From Promethearchaeota archaeon (GTDB lineage: Archaea; Asgardarchaeota; Lokiarchaeia; Sigynarchaeales; SOKP01), in contig DAOUUT010000037.1 in assembly GCA_030668025.1 (NCBI GenBank), forward strand, positions 1 through 18,117: a stretch of 18,117 bases of DNA, given 5' to 3'. The notes under the pieces are model-generated. The model ran no database searches. It was not told the origin of the DNA and saw only the letters and a program-made list of their open reading frames with translations. Shown here one piece after another: positions 7,671 through 18,095 of the stretch. Position 1 is the stretch's first letter. The number at the start of each line of letters is the position of its first letter. The position numbers and the translations under genes were made by a program.

Positions 7671-7706
7671 ACCAAGCAAGAATAATTTTATAGAAATAAA
7701 TCCATA

Positions 7707-7716
7707 TTTTTTTTTT
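7707..7716 (+). terminator. T-run terminator after the propeller gene
   Basis: A run of ten T about 35 bp past the stop codon. Archaeal transcription commonly ends at such U-tracts without a hairpin. Confidence 0.5.
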
Positions 7717-7741
7717 GTAATTTAATTTTTTAATTTTAATA

Positions 7742-7905
7742 TTATAAATATTTTAATAGAACATCTAAATCTGCTAGTTTGTCAATAGGCTTAATAATTA
7801 TATCATCTGCTTCTGAAATTGATAATATCTCTTTTTTTCTTTTTCTGAAACAACAGCAGATATCAAAATTATCGGAATTACTTTATATAGCATCTTAGCT
7901 TTTAT
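7742..7905 (-). pseudogene. Receiver-domain (response regulator) remnant
   Basis: On the minus strand two frames together read KAKMLYKVIPIILISAVVSE and then EILSISEADDIIIKPID..., ending DVLLKYL and a TAA at 7744-7742. This is the second half of a CheY-like receiver domain: the IPIILIS strand, a helix, then DDIIIKP with the conserved Lys-Pro. The two halves differ by one base within the A-rich run near 7832-7838, consistent with loss of one A, and a stop (7908-7906) lies just upstream. The phospho-acceptor half is absent. It is either a decayed gene or, for the A-run alone, a sequencing slip. Confidence 0.65.
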
Positions 7906-8046
7906 TTAATCTTAAATTAATCCTGATAATTTGATTTATTTCACTATTACTAAATTTTTCCCTTAATAATGAGAGGATTTGAGCAAAGTTTACCTACTAA
8001 GAATTTCGAATAATTCAAAAAAATCATTTATAATAATCATATTCAT
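7895..8046 (-). pseudogene. Winged-helix (ArsR-like) remnant
   Basis: On the minus strand an ATG at 8046 begins MNMIIINDFFELFEILSR and meets a stop at 7992-7990. Shifting frame, FAQILSLLREKFSNSEINQI continues to RLNKS and a stop at 7897-7895. Together they resemble the first helices of an ArsR-type winged helix-turn-helix (LFEILS... ILSLLREKFSNSEI). It runs directly into the receiver-domain remnant on the same strand, so the pair may come from one regulator with its middle deleted, or from two adjacent genes. One indel and one stop mark it as non-functional. Confidence 0.5.
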
Positions 8047-8143
8047 CATATTTGATGAATCTTAATCACATGTTAAATTATTGAAGATATTGAAATATAA
8101 AGATTGGACTCCTTTAACAATATAAAATTACGTAATGATAAAG

Positions 8144-8184
8144 TATTATAATTTACATACACAGTAAAAATATTATAATTTACA
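8144..8184 (+). promoter_or_regulatory. 14-bp direct repeat upstream of the acyltransferase
   Basis: TATTATAATTTACA occurs at 8144-8157 and again at 8171-8184, exactly 27 bp apart. Both contain TATA-like sequence and the second lies about 30 bp from the ATG at 8211, so it may be the promoter proper and the first a duplicate or regulator site. Between 8047 and 8143 I see nothing else. Confidence 0.4.
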
Positions 8185-8210
8185 ATAAAAAAAAAAAATT
8201 AAAATTTTTG

Positions 8211-9671
8211 ATGAATAACATGAATGAAACTATTTTACAAGATCTTGAAATAGAAACATCAAATGGACGGAAGTCGAATTATTTTCAAATAGACTTTTTG
8301 AAAGCAGTAATGATTTTCTTAGTTATCTTCGATCATTTCGTTGCGTGGACGATTAAAAGTGAAATTGGTGTTGCCTTATGGGAAAGGATTTCTATTCCAG
8401 TATTTTTGGTTGTAATGGGATTTAATATGGGACTATCGTTTAAAGGAAAGGAGGATTTATCTTTAAAAGAATTATATTCTTGGAGTTATTTCAAGAAAAA
8501 AATTATCCGATATATCATACCTTTTCTTATACTATACGTTGTATCAACTTTTATTGGGTTGTTCATGTATGGGTTTGATTTTGAGGCAATGTATAATGGA
8601 CAATTCTATCCAGATCATGGTATAATAAATCTCTTTACAGGAATATTGCCATTTTGGGGACCAGGAAATTGGTTTCTGCCTGTAATATTCCAGTCAATTT
8701 TAATCATGCCTTTACTATATAAATTATTTACTAAAATACCTAAACTAACGTTATTACTAACCTTTATCATTGAAATTGCTATGCAAATCACTGTATTTTT
8801 ATTTATTGGAGAAATTACATCTTGGGAAGAAGTACATTACTTAAGTGTGTTTATGAACAGTATCTTATTTTATCTTTCTGCGGTCGGTTTGGGTATGTGG
8901 TTTTCTTTTGGTCATAAACTTACAATTAAAAGAAATTTGTTTATGTGGATAATATTTCCAATTAGCTTAGCATATCTTATAGCTTACCAATTTTTTGGCT
9001 TTGGATTAAGGATCGATGGTGTTCCACTTATAAGAGGAGATTATCACTTCTTAGTTTTTCCTTATTCTGCCATGCTTGTTTTGCTAGCACTCCGATTTTT
9101 ACCTCAAAAATCTGACTGGCGTATTTCAAAGTCTATCTCTTTGATTGGGAAATCGACATATCACATCTTGCTCACCCAGATTCTGGGGTATGGAATGATC
9201 ACTGCTTGGTGGGGGACTCACTATGGAATGGCTGCCCCCTTCAATCCTATTGATATAATAGATTTAGTAGCGTTATGGATTCTATTTATTGGGTTTGGAA
9301 TAATCTGGTACAAAATTGATCAGCAAGAAGATTTAATAAGAAGGGTATTAAATTATTTTAACTTTTTCATTATATTTGTTTCAATACTTTTCTTATCCTT
9401 CTGGGCACAAGGCTTCTGGATTCCTATACCACTTATCGTGATTATGCTTTACGCGATCGCTGCTTTAATACTACATAATGTTATTAAAAAACCATTATCT
9501 ACAAATATAATAAGCGTATGGACGGGATTTCTAGTGATAAGCTTTATATCGATGATTCTTCAAGTCGAGGTTTTTTTACCAAGTGAATTTTGGATTCTAT
9601 TAATTCCTATGGGAGCATATCTTATTTTCGCAATTATATATACAGTTTTTTATTATCGCTCAAGAAAATAA
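8211..9671 (+). CDS. Membrane acyltransferase (acyltransferase family 3)
   Basis: A 486-residue polytopic membrane protein of the acyltransferase-3 family (OafA/WecH-like), which move acetyl or other acyl groups onto sugars or lipids of the cell envelope. The start of the domain is clear: QIDFLKAVMIFLVIFDHF with the conserved histidine (H42) in the first membrane helix, followed by RISIPVFLVVMGFNMG, equivalent to the family's second-helix motif. Hydrophobic helices then continue to the C terminus, around twelve or more in all. Start ATG at 8211 or 8220; a TTG just upstream is unlikely. It stands alone between terminators, and the substrate cannot be told from sequence, though large surface proteins lie on both sides. 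Confidence 0.87.
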   Translation: MNNMNETILQDLEIETSNGRKSNYFQIDFLKAVMIFLVIFDHFVAWTIKSEIGVALWERISIPVFLVVMGFNMGLSFKGKEDLSLKELYSWSYFKKKIIRYIIPFLILYVVSTFIGLFMYGFDFEAMYNGQFYPDHGIINLFTGILPFWGPGNWFLPVIFQSILIMPLLYKLFTKIPKLTLLLTFIIEIAMQITVFLFIGEITSWEEVHYLSVFMNSILFYLSAVGLGMWFSFGHKLTIKRNLFMWIIFPISLAYLIAYQFFGFGLRIDGVPLIRGDYHFLVFPYSAMLVLLALRFLPQKSDWRISKSISLIGKSTYHILLTQILGYGMITAWWGTHYGMAAPFNPIDIIDLVALWILFIGFGIIWYKIDQQEDLIRRVLNYFNFFIIFVSILFLSFWAQGFWIPIPLIVIMLYAIAALILHNVIKKPLSTNIISVWTGFLVISFISMILQVEVFLPSEFWILLIPMGAYLIFAIIYTVFYYRSRK

Positions 9672-9683
9672 AGAATTAGTATA

Positions 9684-9692
9684 TTTTTTTTT
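9684..9692 (+). terminator. T-run terminator after the acyltransferase
   Basis: Nine consecutive T start 12 bp after the stop codon at 9671, a typical archaeal U-tract termination signal. Confidence 0.5.
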
Positions 9693-9912
9693 ATTAATCT
9701 CTATGAAATAATTGTATAAAAATATTTACTGTTGATTAATCAAATCTTCATCTTATGCTTGGCAGTGTATTACTAATTATTCAAAGATTGGTTATGCTTT
9801 AATTCAGTTTGGATCAGGTGATTCATTCTTGGTTTCAAGAATTATTTAAAATTATTAAAATATCAAGAAAAAGAGAAAAATATATTTTTAAGAGATTTAA
9901 TAAAAAAATTTT

Positions 9913-9923
9913 AAAAAAAAAAA
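9913..9923 (-). terminator. U-tract after the ubiquitin-like gene
   Basis: A run of eleven A on the plus strand reads as T on the minus strand, 14 bp past the stop of the ubiquitin-like gene. Confidence 0.5.
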
Positions 9924-9936
9924 TATAAATAAAAAT

Positions 9937-10290
9937 TTATAAAAATTGAGTAGAGGTTTTTCCTGCAGTACTAGCGGGGATTAAGAGAATATCATCGCCA
10001 TTATTTATGCCATAGTCGTTTAAGGAACTGTTTTCATCCATTGTAACTCCGCCAGAAGATAAATGAAACTCGTTAGGATCAAGTCCATATAAATTTCCTA
10101 TTGTATGCTTAATATCATTCACATGATTACTGTCATTTACAGTTAATTTTTCTTTCTTTTCACCAGGGCCAATTGTTGACATAAAATATAAAGTTAATTT
10201 CTTTCCATTTGAAGGGGTTTTAGACCCAGGAGTTTTAGATTTTACTGGTTCATTTCCACCTAAATCTTCATCAAATTCATCAAAACTCAT
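9937..10290 (-). CDS. Ubiquitin-like beta-grasp protein without diglycine
   Basis: A 117-residue protein with a ubiquitin fold. Residues 31-107 align with ubiquitin in order: strand KLTLYFMST, strand EKLTVND, helix VNDIKHTIGNLYGL, the DPNEFHLSSGGVTM strand-turn, the signature SLNDYGINNGDDILLIP that parallels TLSDYNIQKESTLHLVL. Residues 1-30 are a flexible acidic, Lys/Pro/Ser-rich tail. After the last strand come only ASTAGKTSTQFL: no diglycine, so it cannot be activated in the ordinary ubiquitin manner unless processing is unusual. It may be a Ubl adaptor or binding domain. A GAAGTGAT ribosome site precedes the ATG. No E1, E2 or JAMM gene lies nearby. Ubiquitin-like proteins are known from Asgard archaea. 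Confidence 0.85.
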   Translation of the reverse strand: MSFDEFDEDLGGNEPVKSKTPGSKTPSNGKKLTLYFMSTIGPGEKKEKLTVNDSNHVNDIKHTIGNLYGLDPNEFHLSSGGVTMDENSSLNDYGINNGDDILLIPASTAGKTSTQFL

Positions 10291-10768
10291 TCACATCACT
10301 TCCAAATTTTTTATTAATTTTAATTTTTTTTATAGTTAATGAAATAGCATTAAAAAAACATTATAAATCCCTTTGGAATGATTTTGAAGTTTTATTGAGA
10401 GAACTTAATTTGAACTAAAAAGCCTTTAAATTTGAGAAATTCAATAAAAATATTCAATTTAATTCTATATTAAAAGAGATTATCGTCTAAAAGGTAATTA
10501 AGTTTCTTTACTATAGAAACGTTTAAATTTTCTTCTATACATAATATTAACATTAGCTCTAATCTACCTGCTAAATTTAATGAATCGAGCTAGATTAAAG
10601 AGATATGTTAATTTCCTTATAAAGTATAGAAAGTAAATTACAAATCTGTGATCTTTATGGAACTAAAAAAGTTTTAAGGAGTGAAAATTTTGTCGAACAT
10701 CGCATTAAGAAAGGGTATTGGACCCAATTTTCGAAACTCGGCTAAACTATAAGAAAATATATTTTGAT
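10291..10768. other. Gene-free stretch with weak dyads
   Basis: No convincing gene. On the minus strand TTTATAA at 10361-10367 and a TATAAAAA stretch near 10330-10337 may be promoter elements of the ubiquitin-like gene. GTTTCT/AGAAAC (10502-10507, 10515-10520) and TAATCTA/TAGATTA (10560-10566, 10591-10597) are small inverted repeats. Near 10682 a 23-codon GTG frame follows GGAG but resembles nothing known. A small RNA cannot be excluded. Confidence 0.4.
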
Positions 10769-11293
10769 TTAGCGTCTATAGACATAAATTCCCTTATCTG
10801 TATCTTCATTAGCAATTTGTAATCCATGAAATATAAAAGAATTTGAAACTACACGAGCGGTTGGTTTAAGTTCTTGAATAAGTTTCTCTTCTAATTTATC
10901 ATTCGTATCTTGTAATAAATAACATATCACTACATCAGCATTACTTAAATCACGTTTAAAAAAATTACCATAAACAACCTTAACTCTTTTTCGCAAACCA
11001 AGCATCGTTATTAAAATCTGACACCAGAGATAAAGTAAGAGATTAATTTCAATGCCTACAGCTTTTGCATCAAATCTTCGTGCTGCCGTAACTATAATGC
11101 GTCCATCCCCACAGCCTAAATCATAAAGAATTTCATCAGGTTGAATATCAGCTAAGGATAACATTTTTCGTACCTTTTTCATCCGAGTTGGAATCCAAGG
11201 TGCCCCTTTAATATGAGACCAGGAAATAAAAACAACAACAATTATTCCAATTATAATAATACCTACAGTGATGAGTCGGACAGAAGTGTTCAT
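10769..11293 (-). CDS. Membrane-anchored methyltransferase, FAM173 (ATPSCKMT)-like
   Basis: A 174-residue class I SAM-dependent methyltransferase. Residues 6-24 form one membrane helix (ITVGIIIIGIIVVVFISW). Then GAPWIPTRMKKVRKML, the SAM-binding motif DLGCGDGR (58-65), GIEIN with acidic E82, and ADVVICYLLQ. The C-terminal LEEKLIQELKPTARVVSNSF is unusually close to the matching region of eukaryotic FAM173 enzymes, which are membrane-bound lysine methyltransferases of the ATP synthase c subunit and the ADP/ATP carrier. The whole order (membrane helix, PFVPT-like segment, DLGSGDGR-like motif, LE.KL..EL...ARVV) agrees. It is likely to methylate a membrane-protein lysine; the target is unknown. 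AGGGA precedes the ATG at 11293. The C terminus is shorter than in human homologues. Confidence 0.8.
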   Translation of the reverse strand: MNTSVRLITVGIIIIGIIVVVFISWSHIKGAPWIPTRMKKVRKMLSLADIQPDEILYDLGCGDGRIIVTAARRFDAKAVGIEINLLLYLWCQILITMLGLRKRVKVVYGNFFKRDLSNADVVICYLLQDTNDKLEEKLIQELKPTARVVSNSFIFHGLQIANEDTDKGIYVYRR

Positions 11294-11445
11294 ATCTAAT
11301 TTCCCTTTTAAATTTGAATAATTATATAACCAAGAAATAGTTTTCCCATTTTATTAATTATATCGGTATATAATTATATAAGACACGGATTCAGAAAATG
11401 TACGATAGGTTTGCAGCACACCAATCAATACGGTTAAACCGTTAA

Positions 11446-11628
11446 AACCTTCAAAACTTGATGTGGTATTCTCTTGATGGAGGTGTGACCACTCATGCTA
11501 TTACTACGAACGCTACCATTGACCAAACAGCATGGGCGGCTTTATCTGATGGCTCAATAACGATTACTTTCTATGCGAATGATACGTTAGGACATTAAAC
11601 ATTTGAAGGTGTAATTATAACGAAAAGC
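11446..11628 (+). pseudogene. Ig-like surface-protein domain fragment
   Basis: The frame NLQNLMWYSLDGGVTTHAIT continues to DQTAWAALSDGSITITFYAN, then DTLGH, a TAA, and FEGVIITKS in the same frame. This matches a domain repeated in large archaeal surface proteins, with WYSLDGG and FYANDTLG as landmarks. An in-frame stop precedes it (11443) and another (11596) interrupts it, and no start or neighbouring domains exist, so it is a stranded piece of a dead gene. It is not derived from the intact surface proteins in this window, which lack this repeat. Confidence 0.7.
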
Positions 11629-11872
11629 ATCCCCTTGGAATTCTTGTCTGTTTATCCCATCTGTTATTTTTTTCTTTATTAAACTCGAGATGTTTTCGAT
11701 TTACCAAAAATATTCCAAGTATTACTAATAGTAAGGAAAAAGGATAGATGAAAACATCGAATTGTTCTTGTAAAAATAAAGCAGAGAATAATACTCCAAA
11801 CAATGGAACAAGTGCCTGAAAAATAGCTGCTCTACTATCATTTAACCGTTTAACGCCTTCTAAGTAGAATCC
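11615..11872 (-). pseudogene. EamA/DMT transporter, C-terminal fragment
   Basis: Reading from 11872 on the minus strand gives GFYLEGVKRLNDSRAAIFQ, then LVPLFGVLFSALFLQEQFD and FSLLLVILGIFLVNRK. This is the last quarter of an EamA (drug/metabolite transporter) protein: the Arg-Ala-Ala-start helix, the Leu-x-Glu before the final helix and the GIFLVNR ending. The first seven or so helices are missing. The fragment is fused directly to a cyclophilin fragment upstream at about 11870, and its last codons overlap the Ig-like fragment on the other strand. The longest open frame starts at an internal codon at 11803 and should not be read as a real gene. Confidence 0.75.
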
Positions 11873-12015
11873 GGTATAACTCGATGAAATTTTAGACCGT
11901 TATAATAACCTTGTTTAGCTAAAAATAGAAAACTTGCAACTGTCATCGGTGCATCTTCATCAAATAGGTTAAGATTAATTTCCCCTTTATTAGTAACCAT
12001 AGTAATTCGCGTCAT
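11863..12015 (-). pseudogene. Cyclophilin-type prolyl isomerase, N-terminal fragment
   Basis: From ATG 12015 (or 12000) the minus strand reads MTRITMVTNKGEINLNLFDE, DAPMTVASFLFLAKQGYYN and GLKFHRVIPD, then a stop at 11862-11860. This is the start of a cyclophilin: the GEI.L.LF...AP.TV..F strand-helix, the YYNG turn and the FHRVIPD motif with the catalytic arginine. Everything after VIPD, including the FMIQGGD strand and most of the active site, is lost where the sequence switches to the EamA fragment. An intact copy may exist elsewhere. It could be expressed as a 51-residue stub but cannot fold as a cyclophilin. Confidence 0.75.
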
Positions 12016-12091
12016 ACAAGAGAAAAAGATAAAATATTTTTAATTGTTTTGCTTTTGAAATCTCTTTTAAGATTGTATTTTACAAGTCTTC

Positions 12092-12123
12092 GTTTAGTTT
12101 ACATTTTTCACTAATAACTAAAC
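12092..12123. promoter_or_regulatory. Inverted repeat upstream of giant surface gene
   Basis: GTTTAGTT (12092-12099) is perfectly inverted as AACTAAAC (12116-12123) with a 16-bp spacer. It lies upstream of the TTAAATATAAG TATA-like element at 12131-12141, where an activator site would be expected. Confidence 0.4.
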
Positions 12124-12136
12124 ATAAATGTTAAAT

Positions 12137-12154
12137 ATAAGATAATAATCTTAT
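12137..12154. promoter_or_regulatory. Dyad overlapping the promoter
   Basis: ATAAGAT and ATCTTAT are perfectly inverted around AATA, overlapping the end of the TATA-like TTAAATATAAG (12131-12141). A protein bound here would block polymerase recruitment, so it is a candidate repressor site. Confidence 0.4.
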
Positions 12155-12170
12155 CTTATCAATGCATGAT

Positions 12171-12186
12171 TAGACATGCATGTCTA
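12171..12186. promoter_or_regulatory. Perfect 16-bp palindrome in the leader
   Basis: TAGACATGCATGTCTA is a perfect palindrome 22-37 bp upstream of the ATG at 12208. ATGCATG also occurs at 12162-12168, 14 bp upstream of its copy inside the palindrome. It would lie near the transcription start or in the short leader; a DNA operator or an RNA hairpin is possible. Confidence 0.45.
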
Positions 12187-12207
12187 TACTTTTTAGGCGA
12201 AATTAAA

Positions 12208-16083
<3,876 letters not shown>

Positions 16084-16090
16084 AAAAATC

Positions 16091-16547
16091 TTAAATTCTT
16101 ATTTTTATTTTTATTATTATATTGCTTATTAAAAAAATCCCTCTCATATTCCGAGTTATTCGTATTTCATCTAAAATTTCAGGATTATTTCGTATTTTTA
16201 ACATTGCCCTAATGCGTCGCTCCACGGATTCTATTGTCTTCAGTCTTCTTAACTCAAAATAGCTTGGAGGATAGAGTTTTTATTTTCTGCAAGTTTATTT
16301 TGAATTGACATAACGTGTATAATTTTAATGTCGCCTTCAACCCGCCTGCGACCGGATTGGACATTCCTCTACTTAATTTGAGTTTATCTCTGTATAGATC
16401 GATAATAGCGTATCCATTCTTTCCTTTATCGAGAACTCTGTAAAGTCTTTTTTAACCTCGCTTCTTTTTCTGTCTCTGCAGTTTCCTTTTCTTTTTGGTT
16501 TTAGGACATTTTTTCCTAAATCTTTTTTTTAGACTTGCTAATTTCAT
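16091..16547 (-). pseudogene. Decayed gene of unknown family
   Basis: On the minus strand an ATG at 16547 starts a very basic frame (KKRFRKKCPKTKKKRKLQRQ) that meets a stop at 16454-16452 and continues as RLYRVLDKGKNGYAIIDLY and SRGMSNPVAGG. A one-base shift near 16344 leads to RVEGDIKIIHVMSIQNKLAE, and another near 16255 to ELRRLKTIESVERRIRAMLK and EILDEIRITRNMRGI, ending at a stop at 16093. Both shifts are in the same direction, as single-base deletions would give. The three frames join without gap, so a former gene is likely. I do not recognise the family. The rest of the gap 16548-16780 shows only a TATA-like TTTTTAAATAA at 16722-16732. Confidence 0.45.
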
Positions 16548-16780
16548 ATTATAGATCCGACAAAAATTTAGTAATGTTTTTAGGATGTTATAAGGGTAAA
16601 ATTAATTGTTCTATCGTTATATTAACAGAGATTGACAATCCGACTTATTATTATTTTTTGTGTGTAAAATATTATCCCATTTGTCGTAGGACATTTTAGA
16701 AAACCCGCAGAGATCCTTAACTTTTTAAATAAGTACGACGATTATTATTGTAGTTTAAAATTTTTGTTCAAATTTTAATT

Positions 16781-16786
16781 GAGGAG
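16781..16786 (+). promoter_or_regulatory. Strong Shine-Dalgarno site, fixes start at 16791
   Basis: GAGGAG lies 4 bp before the ATG at 16791, one of the strongest ribosome binding sites in the window. It overlaps an upstream in-frame TTG at 16779, which is therefore not the start. Confidence 0.7.
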
Positions 16787-16790
16787 ACAT

Positions 16791-17042
16791 ATGTATCTAA
16801 ATTTTAACATCGAAAAAGTTCAAACTGAGGAATTTAAACATCAATTGCAGTGGTATGAAAAAGAATTTGACGAAATATTTCAAAATAAATCTGTAGAACT
16901 CTCTGAGTTTGAGAAAGATTTAGCTAAATCGCTGTTGAATAAGTTATCCGAGTCGATTAATCAATGTAAGGACGAAAAACTCCTCTATAATTTAGTTTCT
17001 ACTCTTAATAATATCGAAAAAAAGCACCCTGAGTTGTTTTAG
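16791..17042 (+). CDS. Small helical protein of unknown function
   Basis: An 83-residue charged protein, predicted mostly helical (EFKHQLQWYEKEFDEIFQNK, FEKDLAKSLLNKLSESINQC). It has one cysteine (C62) and no signal peptide, membrane segment or recognised motif. GAGGAG just upstream and a TATA-like TTTTTAAATAA at 16722-16732 support real expression. T-rich sequence at 17046 and 17104-17114 follows. It is separate from the TPR gene by about 150 bp, so an operon is not implied. Function unknown. Confidence 0.7.
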   Translation: MYLNFNIEKVQTEEFKHQLQWYEKEFDEIFQNKSVELSEFEKDLAKSLLNKLSESINQCKDEKLLYNLVSTLNNIEKKHPELF

Positions 17043-17103
17043 ACCTTTTTTACTTCTATTAAAGATTAATTTTTTATATAAATGTATTACTTGCATGGTA
17101 TTC

Positions 17104-17114
17104 TTTTTTTTTTT
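17104..17114 (+). terminator. T-run terminator
   Basis: Eleven consecutive T about 60 bp after the stop of the 83-residue gene and before the TATTAATATTAATAA-type promoter region of the TPR gene. Confidence 0.45.
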
Positions 17115-17192
17115 ATAAAGGTCGATATTAATATTAATAAATAAGCTATTGTAAATTATAATTAGGAACAAAATATAACACAGTGATTTTCA

Positions 17193-17585
17193 TTGGAATT
17201 AGACGAAATTAAAAACAAAGAGATTATCGAAAGCATAAATAAATATTTAACTATTCGAGATAACGACAAAGCTCTTGCCATCGTAAACGACTTATTGGAT
17301 AAGGACCCTTCCGATGAGCAAGCCTGGCTCTATTTAGGGATCGTCAATCGCCGTTTAGGTAAGATGGGAGATGCGATTAAGTGTTTTGAAACCGCTACCG
17401 ATCTAAATTCTACTTTAATAGAAGCTTGGGGTTTGCTAACGATTACACATATAGATATGAAAAATTTGAAATTTGCGGAAGAGGTCATGAAAAAAGCTGT
17501 AAAATTTAACCCTCTTAACGAGAAAATTCAATTCTATTGCGAGAATTTAATTCGCGTTTATGAAAAATTTGGACCCTTCTTCTGA
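17193..17585 (+). CDS. Tetratricopeptide repeat protein
   Basis: A 130-residue protein of about three TPR units: DNDKALAIVNDLLDKDPSDE (from about residue 23), AWLYLGIVNRRLGKMGDAIK (45-64) and EAWGLLTITHIDMKNLKFAE (78-97), with the usual Ala, Gly, Tyr and Pro spacing. TPRs bind partner proteins. The start is TTG at 17193: an in-frame TGA lies 7 bp upstream and no ATG occurs until residue 56, well inside the repeats. The next gene begins 8 bp after its stop, so the two are very likely co-transcribed and possibly functional partners. Confidence 0.85.
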   Translation: MELDEIKNKEIIESINKYLTIRDNDKALAIVNDLLDKDPSDEQAWLYLGIVNRRLGKMGDAIKCFETATDLNSTLIEAWGLLTITHIDMKNLKFAEEVMKKAVKFNPLNEKIQFYCENLIRVYEKFGPFF

Positions 17586-17593
17586 GCTAGAAA

Positions 17594-17884
17594 ATGACAT
17601 TTAAGGGAAAAACTACGATTGAAGGAAGAATTGTAGAAATTAGGGGGGGCGAAAAGCGCATTTCTCGAGCTTACACTTATGGATATATGTCATTAACCGT
17701 TCGTGTGGGAATAGAAATGTATTCCGTATTAGTTAGCGGCTCAAAAATAAATTCCTACGGATTTTTACCTCGTGTTGGACATTATATTCGAGCAGAAGGA
17801 ATTAAATCGCCTTCTAAAGACGGATACCATGATTTTTCAATGAGCTATCTCTCATCACTCGAGCATATAGAACCTCAAAAGTAA
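17594..17884 (+). CDS. Small OB-fold-like protein
   Basis: A 96-residue protein rich in beta strands: TTIEGRIVEIRGGEKR, YGYMSLTVRVGIEMYSVLVS, VGHYIRAEGIKSPSKDG and SYLSSLEHIEP. This five-strand order, opening with EGRI and ending in ...LEHIEP, resembles a single OB fold that binds nucleic acid or a ligand, but I cannot name a family. No zinc ligands and no membrane segment. Second gene of the pair with the TPR protein, start ATG at 17594. Confidence 0.6.
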   Translation: MTFKGKTTIEGRIVEIRGGEKRISRAYTYGYMSLTVRVGIEMYSVLVSGSKINSYGFLPRVGHYIRAEGIKSPSKDGYHDFSMSYLSSLEHIEPQK

Positions 17885-17903
17885 TCCTGAAAACTTCTAA
17901 AAA

Positions 17904-18095
17904 TCAAGTTTTTACTTTTAAAACCTTTCTCCCGTTAGAATTAATTAATTCCAACGTTTCTATCTCTTTGAAATTAGATTTGAAATAACTTTTTTTTGTT
18001 TCTGAACCCATCAATGACGGACTATGTACTTTTATCAATTTCTTGATGAAGAAATATTTATCTATATAAGAACCTATTGCCCAAATAACAAACAT
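17904..18095 (-). CDS. Small ORF at the window edge, unknown
   Basis: A 63-residue minus-strand frame (MFVIWAIGSYIDKYFFIKKL ... LINSNGRKVLKVKT) convergent with the OB-fold-like gene, 20 bp from its stop. AGGAA lies 7 bp before the ATG at 18095, which supports this start. Upstream no stop appears before the window ends, so it may instead be the C-terminal end of a longer protein. The composition (mixed hydrophobic and lysine-rich) is compatible with a real gene but no family is recognised. Confidence 0.5.
   Translation of the reverse strand: MFVIWAIGSYIDKYFFIKKLIKVHSPSLMGSETKKSYFKSNFKEIETLELINSNGRKVLKVKT

Noticed and set aside
9740..9850. Plus-strand frame with GYALIQFGSGDSFLVSRII in the gap after the acyltransferase
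   Set aside because: About 35 codons with no start and no recognised family; could be a remnant but the evidence is too thin.
9937..10290. Internal glycine pairs of the ubiquitin-like protein (GG at 11-12 and 80-81) as processing sites
   Set aside because: One lies in the disordered tail and the other in the loop of the fold, neither at the C terminus of the last strand.
10682..10753. GTG-started 23-codon ORF after GGAG
   Set aside because: Too short, no homology and no conserved neighbour; chance in AT-rich DNA is likely.
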